DNA of 7,447 nt from an uncultured Cellvibrionales bacterium (GTDB lineage: Bacteria > Pseudomonadota > Gammaproteobacteria > Pseudomonadales > UBA7434). How positions within the stretch are numbered: the first letter of the stretch is position 1; every line of letters starts with the position of its first letter. Below are positions 1 through 5,861 of the stretch, one piece after another. Position numbers and translations under genes: made by a program. The notes below the pieces were generated by a model, which saw nothing but the letters and a program-made list of their open reading frames with translations, had not been told where the DNA came from and made no database searches. The stretch is from positions 1 through 7,447 of the forward strand of contig CALCNB010000383.1 of NCBI GenBank assembly GCA_937897785.1, written 5' to 3'.

Positions 1-1065
1 GGAAGCGCTCACCAGCAATCCCGACTCGGCCAGTAACTTAATCGCAAGTTGATTAATATGATGGTAGGCGTTCTCGCCACTGCGTTGATCTTTACGGCGT
101 TTAATAAATGCCGGTGGATCCAACACTATCACATCAAAAATTAAATGTTTGCGGATTAACGACTTTAAGACATCGATGGCCGCACCTTTTAAAAATCGCA
201 TCTGAGTATCATAGCCAGCCGCTGTCGCACTCGCCTCGGCTTGAGCGAGAGCAGATCCCGAGCTATCAATACAGGTGACGCTTTCGGCACCGCTGGCCAT
301 GGCTTGAAGCCCCCAGCCACCGAGGTAACTGTAGACATCAAGCACCCGTTTCCCTTGGCAATACTTAGCCAGCAAAGCACGAGAATCGCGATGGTCGTAA
401 AACCAACCCGTTTTCTGGCCGCCCATTACCGGCACATTAAAAGCCACGCCATTCTCAATAATTTCAACGAAATCAGGCACCTTGCCATAAACCACTTCGG
501 TCTGAGCCGGCAACTGCTCGATCGTATTTTCTTTCTCATTGCGCAACAAGATGCCAGAGGGCTTAAGGACATCGACCAAACTACTGACAATAGCCTCAAG
601 CACTGCCATCATCCCGGCCGTATTGACCTGCATCACCAATACATCGCCATAGCGATCGATGACTAAGCCCGGTAAGTTATCACCGTCACCGTATACCAAG
701 CGATAATAGGGTTGTTGATAACACGCTTGCCGCCAAGCATATGCGGCCGTCACTTGCCGGCGAATAAAAGCGCCATCCAGCGGTTGCTGATCGGCGCGAC
801 TGTAGAGCCGACCACACAGCAACGCCTGCGGGTTAAAGTAACCGCTACCCAACACTAGCCCATGCGGATTGACCAAGGTGGCCTGCTGACCAGCGGCAAA
901 GGTTTTAAATTGACTGCGCTCAATATCAATTTCATTACTGTAAACCCAGCAATGGCCTTGTTTAATTCGACGATCGGATTTGGTTTTTAACACCACCACT
1001 GGCAGTGCTGCTTCGGGCGCTTGCTTTGCATCCGTCGATTCGGTGGATTCAGGTAATTGGGACAT
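1..1065 (-). CDS. rlmI: Class I SAM-dependent rRNA large-subunit methyltransferase, RlmI type (3' end cut by window edge)
   Basis: My own minus-strand translation gives 355 open codons from the ATG at 1063-1065 to the left edge without a stop. The protein is predicted to be a cytoplasmic 23S rRNA cytosine-C5 methyltransferase. After a short polar N-terminus, a PUA-like RNA-binding domain spans about residues 23-100 (RRIKQGHCWVYSNEI at its start). The family motif GQKTGWFYDHRD lies at 216-227. The SAM-binding loop follows at 241-253 (VLDVYSYLGGWGL, where E. coli RlmI has an FSYTGGF-like loop). The acidic motif CIDSS is near 266-270 and the catalytic-loop DPP at 316-318. E. coli RlmI is about 396 residues, so roughly 40 are missing. 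The last visible residues, VSAS, end just before the position where the family has its catalytic Cys-Ser, so I cannot confirm that residue. No strong ribosome binding site precedes the ATG. It is divergent from coq7. Family assignment is firm; the exact target base is inferred from family. Confidence 0.88.
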   Translation of the reverse strand, partial: MSQLPESTESTDAKQAPEAALPVVVLKTKSDRRIKQGHCWVYSNEIDIERSQFKTFAAGQQATLVNPHGLVLGSGYFNPQALLCGRLYSRADQQPLDGAFIRRQVTAAYAWRQACYQQPYYRLVYGDGDNLPGLVIDRYGDVLVMQVNTAGMMAVLEAIVSSLVDVLKPSGILLRNEKENTIEQLPAQTEVVYGKVPDFVEIIENGVAFNVPVMGGQKTGWFYDHRDSRALLAKYCQGKRVLDVYSYLGGWGLQAMASGAESVTCIDSSGSALAQAEASATAAGYDTQMRFLKGAAIDVLKSLIRKHLIFDVIVLDPPAFIKRRKDQRSGENAYHHINQLAIKLLAESGLLVSAS

Positions 1066-1127
1066 AGCCGTTCAATCTTGCCTTGATGTAGCGGTTGAAT
1101 AAGGGTTTAGATTCAGCAATAGCGCGC

Positions 1128-1156
1128 ACCATACAGCCATTTAACCGTGAACACAA
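1128..1156 (-). promoter_or_regulatory. Possible sigma-70 promoter for the rlmI-type gene
   Basis: On the minus strand a TTGTGT (1151-1156) and a TATGGT (1128-1133) are separated by 17 bases. They match the -35 and -10 consensus at 3 of 6 and 4 of 6 positions. Placement in the 1066-1244 divergent spacer upstream of the gene is sensible, but the match is weak and this is only a candidate. Confidence 0.22.
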
Positions 1157-1203
1157 ACGCGCTTTTATGCGAAAAACCATAGCCCCAAGGAGATAAATTT
1201 GCC

Positions 1204-1209
1204 TATAAT
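1204..1209 (+). promoter_or_regulatory. Candidate -10 element for coq7
   Basis: A perfect TATAAT occurs 36 bases before the preferred coq7 start. No good -35 hexamer lies 16-18 bases upstream. A TG dinucleotide is at 1200-1201, one base off the ideal extended -10 position. Transcription starting near 1216 would give a short leader of about 30 bases. An AAGGAG at 1187-1192 lies upstream of this element, too far to act as the ribosome binding site. Confidence 0.4.
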
Positions 1210-1244
1210 AAGCACTATCAACACACCTCTTGATGGGTCTTCTG

Positions 1245-1925
1245 ATGCCACCGACAACTGACAAACGCCAACAACGCGAGATAAACGGCATCGACCAATG
1301 GGTGATGGGAATCGACCGTGTGGTGCGAACGATTAGTCCAGGCAGTACCCGCAGTCATCGACCCTCGCCCGCTAAAGATATTCCATCGAGCAGCGCAGAG
1401 TCTGTTACCTTAGATGCTAAGACTAAACGCCATATTGGTGGCTTGATGCGGATTAACCACACCGGTGAAGTCTGTGCCCAGGCGCTGTATCAAGGCCAGG
1501 CCCTGACAGCAAAAACCGAGACGATTAAAACAGCCATGCAAGCATCTGCCAAAGAGGAAGAAGATCATTTAGCCTGGTGTGAAGAGCGACTCTCTCAATT
1601 AGGCAGTCGACCCAGTTATCTCAACCCTTTATTTTATGGCTTATCCTTTGGTATGGGCGCCATTGCCGGCGCTGCAGGTGATAAGTGGAGTTTAGGCTTT
1701 GTCGCCGCAACCGAAGATCAAGTTTGTCAGCACTTGCGCGATCATCTTCAACAACTGCCCGAAGATGATCTACAAACGCGGGCAATATTAGAACAAATGC
1801 TGGCTGATGAAGAGCATCACGGTGAAAAAGCCCTAGAACATGGTGGTGTCGCGTTTAACTCGCCCTCTAAAAGGCTGATGACCGGTCTCTCTAAACTGAT
1901 GACCAAGACCACCTACCGAATTTAA
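1245..1925 (+). CDS. coq7: Coq7, 2-polyprenyl-3-methyl-6-methoxy-1,4-benzoquinol (demethoxyubiquinone) hydroxylase
   Basis: Carboxylate-bridged di-iron monooxygenase of ubiquinone biosynthesis, expected to be peripherally membrane-bound. It hydroxylates C6 of the demethoxyubiquinol ring. Numbered from the ATG at 1245 (226 residues), the six metal ligands expected in the family are all visible. They are E75 in INHTGEVCAQALY, E105 and H108 in KEEEDHL, E157 in ATEDQV, and E189 and H192 in ADEEHH. The C-terminus MTKTTYRI is close to the MTKSTYRI I recall from Pseudomonas Coq7. The frame opens at TTG 1230, with ATGs at 1233 and 1245. I prefer 1245 because the N-terminal length before the first ligand then best fits the family. 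None of the starts has a strong ribosome binding site. It converges on the VOC gene with about 50 bases between them. Ordinary composition; family identity is very likely. Confidence 0.95.
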   Translation: MPPTTDKRQQREINGIDQWVMGIDRVVRTISPGSTRSHRPSPAKDIPSSSAESVTLDAKTKRHIGGLMRINHTGEVCAQALYQGQALTAKTETIKTAMQASAKEEEDHLAWCEERLSQLGSRPSYLNPLFYGLSFGMGAIAGAAGDKWSLGFVAATEDQVCQHLRDHLQQLPEDDLQTRAILEQMLADEEHHGEKALEHGGVAFNSPSKRLMTGLSKLMTKTTYRI

Positions 1926-1974
1926 CCTCCTAGATACAGCCGGCCTCAAGCCCAAGTTCTACTCAGGGAGGACA

Positions 1975-2400
1975 CTAACCAGTCGATATAGGTGGGTGAT
2001 AGATCATTTGCACCACCGTGCCCACCGGATCTTTACAATAAAAGCTTCTTGCCCCGTCACGATGGGTGCGCGGCTCACTCAACATGCGAATATCATTAGC
2101 CAATAAAAAACTGTACCACTGATCAACCAGCTCTGGGGTGTCGAGAATAAAGCCAATATGGTCTAGCTGTTGAAAAGCCGGATCGAGATTGACGTTATCG
2201 GGCTTATTATGCAGCGCCACATTGTCATTCCCTGAACAAAGAAAAATATTGTCCTCATCGGGCTGCCACTCAATGGCCATGCCCAACAGCTCAATATAAA
2301 AAAAACAGGCCGCTTTAAAGTCAGAAACAAATAATGCCACATGCCGCATGCCCGCTGTCGGCGGCGGTCGCTGGCCTTTTACTCTCTGCTGGTCAGTCAT
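1975..2400 (-). CDS. VOC-fold (glyoxalase/bleomycin-resistance/dioxygenase superfamily) protein, function unknown
   Basis: Small cytoplasmic protein of 141 residues with the two-module VOC pattern. The first module begins MRHVALFVSDFKAACFFYIE (residues 18-37, H20) and continues to LLGM. The second begins LDHIGFILDTPELVDQW (79-95, H81) and ends KDPVGTVVQMIYHP (123-136). H20 and H81 sit where VOC enzymes have metal-binding histidines. In the last strand, however, Q131 occupies the place usually held by a metal-ligand Glu, so metal-dependent catalysis cannot be assumed. I chose the ATG at 2398-2400. It overlaps the stop of the upstream osmC-like gene by one base (TAATG) and has a GAGGC-type ribosome binding site just upstream. 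A longer in-frame start at 2472 would lie inside that gene. The overlap implies co-transcription and probable translational coupling. Substrate unknown; superfamily call is strong, enzyme class is not. Confidence 0.85.
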   Translation of the reverse strand: MTDQQRVKGQRPPPTAGMRHVALFVSDFKAACFFYIELLGMAIEWQPDEDNIFLCSGNDNVALHNKPDNVNLDPAFQQLDHIGFILDTPELVDQWYSFLLANDIRMLSEPRTHRDGARSFYCKDPVGTVVQMIYHPPISTG

Positions 2401-2819
2401 TAGGCCGCCTCTATTCGGTAACTGTGGCTGACTTCGACACCGGCTTTTTCCATCATGATCGAGGCCGAACAATATTTTTCTGCCGAGAGACTCACTGCCC
2501 GCTTCACTTGTGCTTCCTTTAAATCGTGACCGGTGACTACAAAATTGAGATGGATACGGGTAAACACCGCTGGCACGGCATCAGCGCGGCCGGCCTCGAG
2601 CTCGGCCACACAGTTCGTGACTTGCTGGCGACCCTTTTTCAGCATCGACAGCACATCGAAGGAGGCACAACCGCCTAAACCCATCAACAACATTTCCATT
2701 GGCCTGGGACCACGATTTTCACCCCCTTGATCAGGCGGACCGTCCATCTGAACACTATGACCTGTCTCAGATTCTGCTTTAAAGCTGACCTCACCGGTCC
2801 AATGTACGCTGGCTTTCAT
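2400..2819 (-). CDS. yhfA: OsmC family protein, YhfA-like
   Basis: 139-residue OsmC/Ohr-fold protein, cytoplasmic, a family that includes thiol-dependent peroxide reductases. The sequence closely follows what I recall of E. coli YhfA. Shared stretches are MDG, then PMEM(L)LM at 40-46, GGC with C51, KKGRQ at 61-65, FTRIHLNFVVTGHDLK at 86-101, LSAEKYCS with C117, and a C-terminal HSYRIEAA. The Cys pair C51/C117 and E42 match the reactive-thiol arrangement of OsmC/Ohr proteins; whether YhfA proteins act on peroxides is not established by the sequence. The ATG at 2817-2819 is chosen because GAGGAA at 2824-2829 is a well-spaced ribosome binding site. An in-frame ATG at 2831 would overlap that site. 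The gene is divergent from crp, as yhfA lies next to crp in E. coli, which supports the assignment. It forms a two-gene unit with the VOC gene. Confidence 0.92.
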   Translation of the reverse strand: MKASVHWTGEVSFKAESETGHSVQMDGPPDQGGENRGPRPMEMLLMGLGGCASFDVLSMLKKGRQQVTNCVAELEAGRADAVPAVFTRIHLNFVVTGHDLKEAQVKRAVSLSAEKYCSASIMMEKAGVEVSHSYRIEAA

Positions 2820-2879
2820 AGTTTTCCTCATTAGCTAGGCAACTGTATTGATCGACAAATACCGTCAGCGGCGACCCTT

Positions 2880-2909
2880 GTTATGACTCAATATGCGGCT
2901 CGGTGACAA
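2880..2909 (-). promoter_or_regulatory. Candidate sigma-70 promoter for the osmC-like/VOC unit
   Basis: On the minus strand TTGTCA (2904-2909, 5 of 6 to consensus) and CATAAC (2880-2885, 4 of 6) are separated by 18 bases. This would start transcription near 2874 and give a leader of about 55 bases. The -35 is good and the -10 is mediocre. Confidence 0.35.
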
Positions 2910-2945
2910 GCCGATAAATACCTCTCATCGAAGACAATTAAGGAT

Positions 2946-2961
2946 GATAAGGGCCTTTATC
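2946..2961. repeat. Near-perfect 16-bp palindrome GATAAGGGCCTTTATC
   Basis: The two 8-base arms are complementary apart from one mismatched pair. It lies roughly midway between the osmC-like and crp starts, so it could be an operator for a dimeric regulator of either gene, or chance. It does not match the Crp consensus. Confidence 0.35.
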
Positions 2962-2973
2962 CCAAACCGCGCC

Positions 2974-2991
2974 TTATTGTAACTTCAATAA
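2974..2991. repeat. Inverted repeat TTATTG-N6-CAATAA
   Basis: Six-base perfect arms separated by six bases, 12 bases to the right of the preceding palindrome and about 160 bases upstream of crp. The 6-6-6 symmetry resembles a dimer binding site, but I do not recognise a specific regulator and short arms in AT-rich DNA are common by chance. Confidence 0.28.
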
Positions 2992-3086
2992 CTTAGCGAT
3001 ACAGCTGCTAATCAAGGTTATATGAAGAGTAAAAAATAGTCTATTGGTTCACAAAACAAACAGTTTTCGCTGGCTTACTGGTTATT

Positions 3087-3115
3087 TTGAGTAATAATCA
3101 ACCCAACAACACAAT
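3087..3115 (+). promoter_or_regulatory. Possible sigma-70 promoter for crp
   Basis: TTGAGT (3087-3092) and CACAAT (3110-3115) are 17 bases apart, each matching 4 of 6 consensus positions. Transcription would begin near 3122. That leaves room for the ribosome binding site at 3137-3142 only if the ATG at 3153 is used, or a longer leader to the GTG at 3210. Confidence 0.27.
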
Positions 3116-3136
3116 AAACTTTGTTCTCAACTACAC

Positions 3137-3142
3137 AGGTGA
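3137..3142 (+). promoter_or_regulatory. Ribosome binding site for the upstream (long-form) crp start
   Basis: AGGTGA lies 10 bases before the ATG at 3153. It is a strong match to the anti-Shine-Dalgarno sequence, so the longer Crp form cannot be dismissed. Confidence 0.45.
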
Positions 3143-3196
3143 TTAAACTATTATGCTAGCCACGACTCATAACCGCCCAACCACTGCCGCCGTAAA

Positions 3197-3202
3197 AGGA
3201 AG
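3197..3202 (+). promoter_or_regulatory. Ribosome binding site for the downstream (family-length) crp start
   Basis: AGGAAG lies 7 bases before the GTG at 3210-3212, a normal spacing. The product from that GTG has 211 residues, in line with Crp (210) and Vfr (214). Confidence 0.45.
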
Positions 3203-3209
3203 ACCCTTT

Positions 3210-3845
3210 GTGAACGCCATTCCACTCACCCCACATATCAAAAATGCCGAGGTATTAATTGCCAATAGTCATCGGCGACGCTACACCAACAAGAGTACCA
3301 TTATTTTTGCCGGTGATACCTCTGAAACTCTGTATTACTTGGTAAAGGGATCGGTCACCGTTGCTATTGAAGACGACGAAGGCAAAGAAATCATTGTTGC
3401 CTACCTTAATGATGGCGACTTTTTTGGCGAGATGGGTCTGTTTGATCAAGAAGATCCACGCAGTGCTTGGATTCGCGCTAAAAGCGACTGCGAAGTCGCC
3501 GAAATCAGTTACAGTAAATTCCACGAGCTGGTGCAAGAATACCCCGAACTGTTATTCTCGGTGAGCCAGCAAATGGCGACTCGACTCAGAAACACCACAC
3601 GCAAAGTCGGCGATCTGGCCTTTTTAGATGTCACTGGTCGCGTGGCGCGCACCTTATTAGACTTGACCAAACAGCCCAATGCCATGACGCATCCCGATGG
3701 CATGCAAATCAAAATTACGCGACAAGAAATCGGTCGAATCGTCGGTTGCTCCCGCGAAATGGTCGGCCGTGTTTTGAAAGACCTGGAAGAAAAAGGACTC
3801 GTGAACGTAAAAGGGAAAACGATGGTGGTTTTCGGCACTCGCTAA
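3210..3845 (+). CDS. crp: cAMP receptor protein, Crp/Vfr type
   Basis: Dimeric cAMP-dependent transcription factor. Numbered from the GTG at 3210 (211 residues), an N-terminal cyclic-nucleotide-binding beta-barrel spans about 20-125. The cAMP-contact residues are in place: G73 and E74 in GDFFGEMG, R84 and S85 in PRSAW, and T129 T130 on the dimer helix. The C-terminal winged helix-turn-helix, about 138-211, has ITRQEIGRIVGCSREMVGRV at 169-188. Its DNA-reading residues are R182, E183 and R187. The C-terminal third is nearly the Vfr sequence I recall (KVGDLAFLDVTGRVARTLLD; KGKTMVVFGTR). An in-frame ATG at 3153 with its own good ribosome binding site would add 19 residues (MLATTHNRPTTAAVKGRPF) not expected in the family. 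I favour 3210 on length, but either or both could be used. It is divergent from the osmC-like gene and convergent with trpC. Identity is near certain; the start is uncertain. Confidence 0.96.
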   Translation: MNAIPLTPHIKNAEVLIANSHRRRYTNKSTIIFAGDTSETLYYLVKGSVTVAIEDDEGKEIIVAYLNDGDFFGEMGLFDQEDPRSAWIRAKSDCEVAEISYSKFHELVQEYPELLFSVSQQMATRLRNTTRKVGDLAFLDVTGRVARTLLDLTKQPNAMTHPDGMQIKITRQEIGRIVGCSREMVGRVLKDLEEKGLVNVKGKTMVVFGTR

Positions 3846-3899
3846 CCGTCAATCATCATTTAGCGCTTGATCATACTCCAGTACATTCCTGCGCAGGCT

Positions 3900-3932
3900 A
3901 AGGGCTTCTCACTATTGAGCAAGCCCTTTTTT
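3900..3932 (+). terminator. Rho-independent terminator after crp
   Basis: The perfect 8-bp stem AAGGGCTT (3900-3907) / AAGCCCTT (3921-3928) can extend inward with CTC/GAG. It runs into six T residues (3927-3932). It lies 54 bases after the crp stop. The same hairpin begins about 12 bases beyond the trpC stop on the other strand, where no T tract follows it. It should therefore terminate crp well and the trp operon only weakly, if at all. Confidence 0.85.
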
Positions 3933-3940
3933 ATAGTTGG

Positions 3941-4759
3941 TCAGGATGGAAAAAACAACTCACCTAACTGCCGGCCTGGGTCTTCCGCACGCATCAACGA
4001 TTCGCCAACTAAAAAAGCATTGACCTGATGTTCGCGCATAGCCGCAACATCGGCAGGGCTATGAATGCCACTCTCAGTCACAACTATCCTATCATTAGGA
4101 ATATCCGCTAATAATTGGTAGGTGTTATTCAAGTCGGTGTCAAAATGATGCAAGTCGCGATTATTAATACCCACCAAGGTATTACCCAACGGTAACGATC
4201 GCATTAACTCCTCACGATTATGCACTTCAACCAATACATCCATACCGAGTTTTTGTGCGCAGGCATTAAGTTGTTCAAGCTGACGATCATTCAACGCTGC
4301 AACAATTAACAAGATACAGTCGGCGCCTAAGGTGCGTGCCTCATAAATTTGATAGGGGTCAATAATAAAATCTTTACGAATGACCGGCAAAGTACAAGCC
4401 GCACGAACTTGCTGTAAATAACTGTCTGAACCTTGAAAGAAATCAACGTCTGTCAGTACTGATAAACACGCTGCGCCGCCAAGCTGATAACTTTTGGCTA
4501 TCGCTACCGGATCAAAATCTTCACGAATCACCCCCTTGCTGGGCGATGCCTTTTTAATCTCGGCAATCACGGCAGTGCCTTGCTGCTTAAGTGCAGACTG
4601 CATAGCAGTCACAAAGCCACGGCAACTATCGGCATCGGCGAGCATTCCTTCGAGTGTCTCTAGACTACGACGCGCGCTTCGATCGCTAACTTCTTCACGT
4701 TTACGATTGAGAATTTTTTTTAAAATCGTCGGTGTTACTGATTGGGTTTCTGTACTCAT
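3941..4759 (-). CDS. trpC: Indole-3-glycerol phosphate synthase
   Basis: Monofunctional TIM-barrel enzyme of tryptophan synthesis that converts 1-(2-carboxyphenylamino)-1-deoxyribulose 5-phosphate to indole-3-glycerol phosphate. It has 272 residues, typical of the stand-alone bacterial enzyme; the fused TrpF domain of E. coli is absent. Visible motifs: AEIKKASPSKG (66-76, catalytic E67 and K69), LSVLTD with FFQGS (99-111), LPVIRKDFIIDPYQIYEAR (124-142, catalytic K129), VEVHNREEL (177-185, E178), GINNRDL (197-203, N199) and TESGI (228-232, S230). The phosphate-binding end FLVGESLMR lies near 250-258. It is the last gene of the trp unit, 34 bases downstream of trpD, with only a weak AAGAAA-like ribosome binding site before its ATG. 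Cytoplasmic. No anomalies seen. Confidence 0.98.
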   Translation of the reverse strand: MSTETQSVTPTILKKILNRKREEVSDRSARRSLETLEGMLADADSCRGFVTAMQSALKQQGTAVIAEIKKASPSKGVIREDFDPVAIAKSYQLGGAACLSVLTDVDFFQGSDSYLQQVRAACTLPVIRKDFIIDPYQIYEARTLGADCILLIVAALNDRQLEQLNACAQKLGMDVLVEVHNREELMRSLPLGNTLVGINNRDLHHFDTDLNNTYQLLADIPNDRIVVTESGIHSPADVAAMREHQVNAFLVGESLMRAEDPGRQLGELFFPS

Positions 4760-4793
4760 AAATTTTTTCTTGTTTTGATAAGCAAGCTTACGG

Positions 4794-5846
4794 TCATTGC
4801 TCAGTCGATTTGAGCAAACGAGTAAAATCGGCCAGTTCGGTCATTTTTTCAAAGGCCGTGCCTGCGGCAATAATATCTTGCGCCATAGTCACGCCCTGCT
4901 GCCAATCATCGGCCCGACCAGCAACATAGATGGCGGCGCCAGCATTGAGAGCGATGATATCGGCGGCCGCTTGTTGCTTCGTACTAATGGCACCTTTTGT
5001 CTGGCCCAGTACCGATTTAATTAAGTCAAAACTGGCCTCAGCATCGGCAACAGCTAAGCAGTCAATAGTGGCTGGCTCAATGCCGACTTGCGTCGGTGAA
5101 ATACGGTACTCAGTGATTTCACCTTGGACTAGCTCAGCCACTAGGGTGTCAGCCGCCAAACTGATTTCATCCAGCCCATCGCTTGAATGAACAACCATCA
5201 CATGGTGACTGCCTAGCTGACGTAACACCTCGGCTATCGGCCTAACTAAATCGGCCGAATACACACCCAATAATTGATTCTTAACGCCAGCTGGATTAGT
5301 AATTGGCCCTAATACATTAAACAACGTGCGAGTGGCCAATTCTTTACGTGGACCTATTGCATGTTTCATTGCACCATGATGATTTTGGGCGAACATAAAA
5401 CCCACGCCCACCTGTTCAATGCAATGCGCAACCTGTTCCGCACTTATATCTAAACGCACTCCCGCCGCCTCTAACACATCGGCCGCACCGCTTGAGCTAC
5501 TGACTGAACGATTGCCGTGCTTGGCAACCTGACAACCAGCGGCTGCGGCAACAAAGGTGCTGGCGGTAGACACATTAAATAATTTAGCACCATCACCACC
5601 AGTGCCGACAATATCAACCAAATGCTCACCTTCAACCTCAACCGCCGTAGCCAACTCGCGCATCACGGTTGCCGCCGCCGCTATTTCATCAACGGTTTCA
5701 CCTTTCATACGTAGAGCAACGAGAAAACCGGCGATTTGTGCTGGCGTCGCGTCGCCTGTCATAATCGTGCGCATCACCTCAACCATCGCATCTTTATCGA
5801 GGTCTTGCTGCTGTATCGCCGCTTCAATGGCCTGCTGTATCTTCAT
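4794..5846 (-). CDS. trpD: Anthranilate phosphoribosyltransferase
   Basis: Transfers phosphoribosyl from PRPP to anthranilate, the second step of the tryptophan branch; a cytoplasmic enzyme usually dimeric. The 350-residue protein is full length for the stand-alone family (no fused TrpG domain). An N-terminal helical domain covers about 1-65. The PRPP-binding glycine loop GTGGDG is at 81-86, followed by NVSTAS at 91-96 and KHGNRSVSSSSGAADVLEA at 109-127. The anthranilate-site GPRKEL is at 165-170 (R167). The magnesium-binding DGLDEIS is at 223-229 (D226, E227). The start ATG lies 15 bases after the trpG stop with only a weak AGGGA upstream, suggesting translation is helped by coupling to trpG. 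It precedes trpC in the same operon. No unusual residues noticed. Confidence 0.98.
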   Translation of the reverse strand: MKIQQAIEAAIQQQDLDKDAMVEVMRTIMTGDATPAQIAGFLVALRMKGETVDEIAAAATVMRELATAVEVEGEHLVDIVGTGGDGAKLFNVSTASTFVAAAAGCQVAKHGNRSVSSSSGAADVLEAAGVRLDISAEQVAHCIEQVGVGFMFAQNHHGAMKHAIGPRKELATRTLFNVLGPITNPAGVKNQLLGVYSADLVRPIAEVLRQLGSHHVMVVHSSDGLDEISLAADTLVAELVQGEITEYRISPTQVGIEPATIDCLAVADAEASFDLIKSVLGQTKGAISTKQQAAADIIALNAGAAIYVAGRADDWQQGVTMAQDIIAAGTAFEKMTELADFTRLLKSTEQ

Positions 5847-5861
5847 TTTAATGATTCATCC

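Larger units (their letters stand above)
2820..3152. promoter_or_regulatory. Divergent intergenic control region between the osmC-like gene and crp
   Basis: This 333-base stretch has no plausible gene; its frames are short and broken. It should hold the promoters for both flanking genes (listed separately). It contains two small inverted repeats (2946-2961 and 2974-2991) and an AT-rich stretch at about 3015-3125 leading into crp. I looked for a full TGTGA-N6-TCACA Crp autoregulatory site and found only an isolated TCACA half at 3049-3053 with no matching partner. No tRNA-like or riboswitch-like fold was apparent by eye. Confidence 0.6.

Noticed and set aside
241..666. Plus-strand open frame of 141 codons
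   Set aside because: It lies wholly antisense to the rlmI-type gene, whose frame encodes recognisable methyltransferase motifs over the same bases; the plus-strand product has no family features.
1926..1971. Terminator hairpin between coq7 and the VOC gene from CCTCC (1926-1930) and GGAGG (1967-1971)
   Set aside because: Five-base arms with a loop of about 36 bases and no T run; not convincing as an intrinsic terminator for either strand.
2400..2472. Longer N-terminus for the VOC protein starting at 2472
   Set aside because: It would overlap the end of the osmC-like gene by 24 codons in another frame, and these residues are outside the VOC fold. The TAATG start at 2400 with a GAGGC site upstream is better.
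2817..2831. Upstream ATG at 2831 for the osmC-like gene
   Set aside because: That start would use up the GAGGAA ribosome binding site that is well spaced for the ATG at 2819, and the MKASVHW start matches YhfA proteins.
3038..3053. Crp binding site upstream of crp
   Set aside because: Only the TCACA half is present at 3049-3053; the partner position 3038-3042 reads AGTCT and does not resemble TGTGA.
3255..3838. Minus-strand open frames opposite crp (93 and 109 codons) and a plus-strand +1 frame
   Set aside because: They are frame shadows of crp, which is unmistakable in its own frame; none has a ribosome binding site or a recognisable domain.
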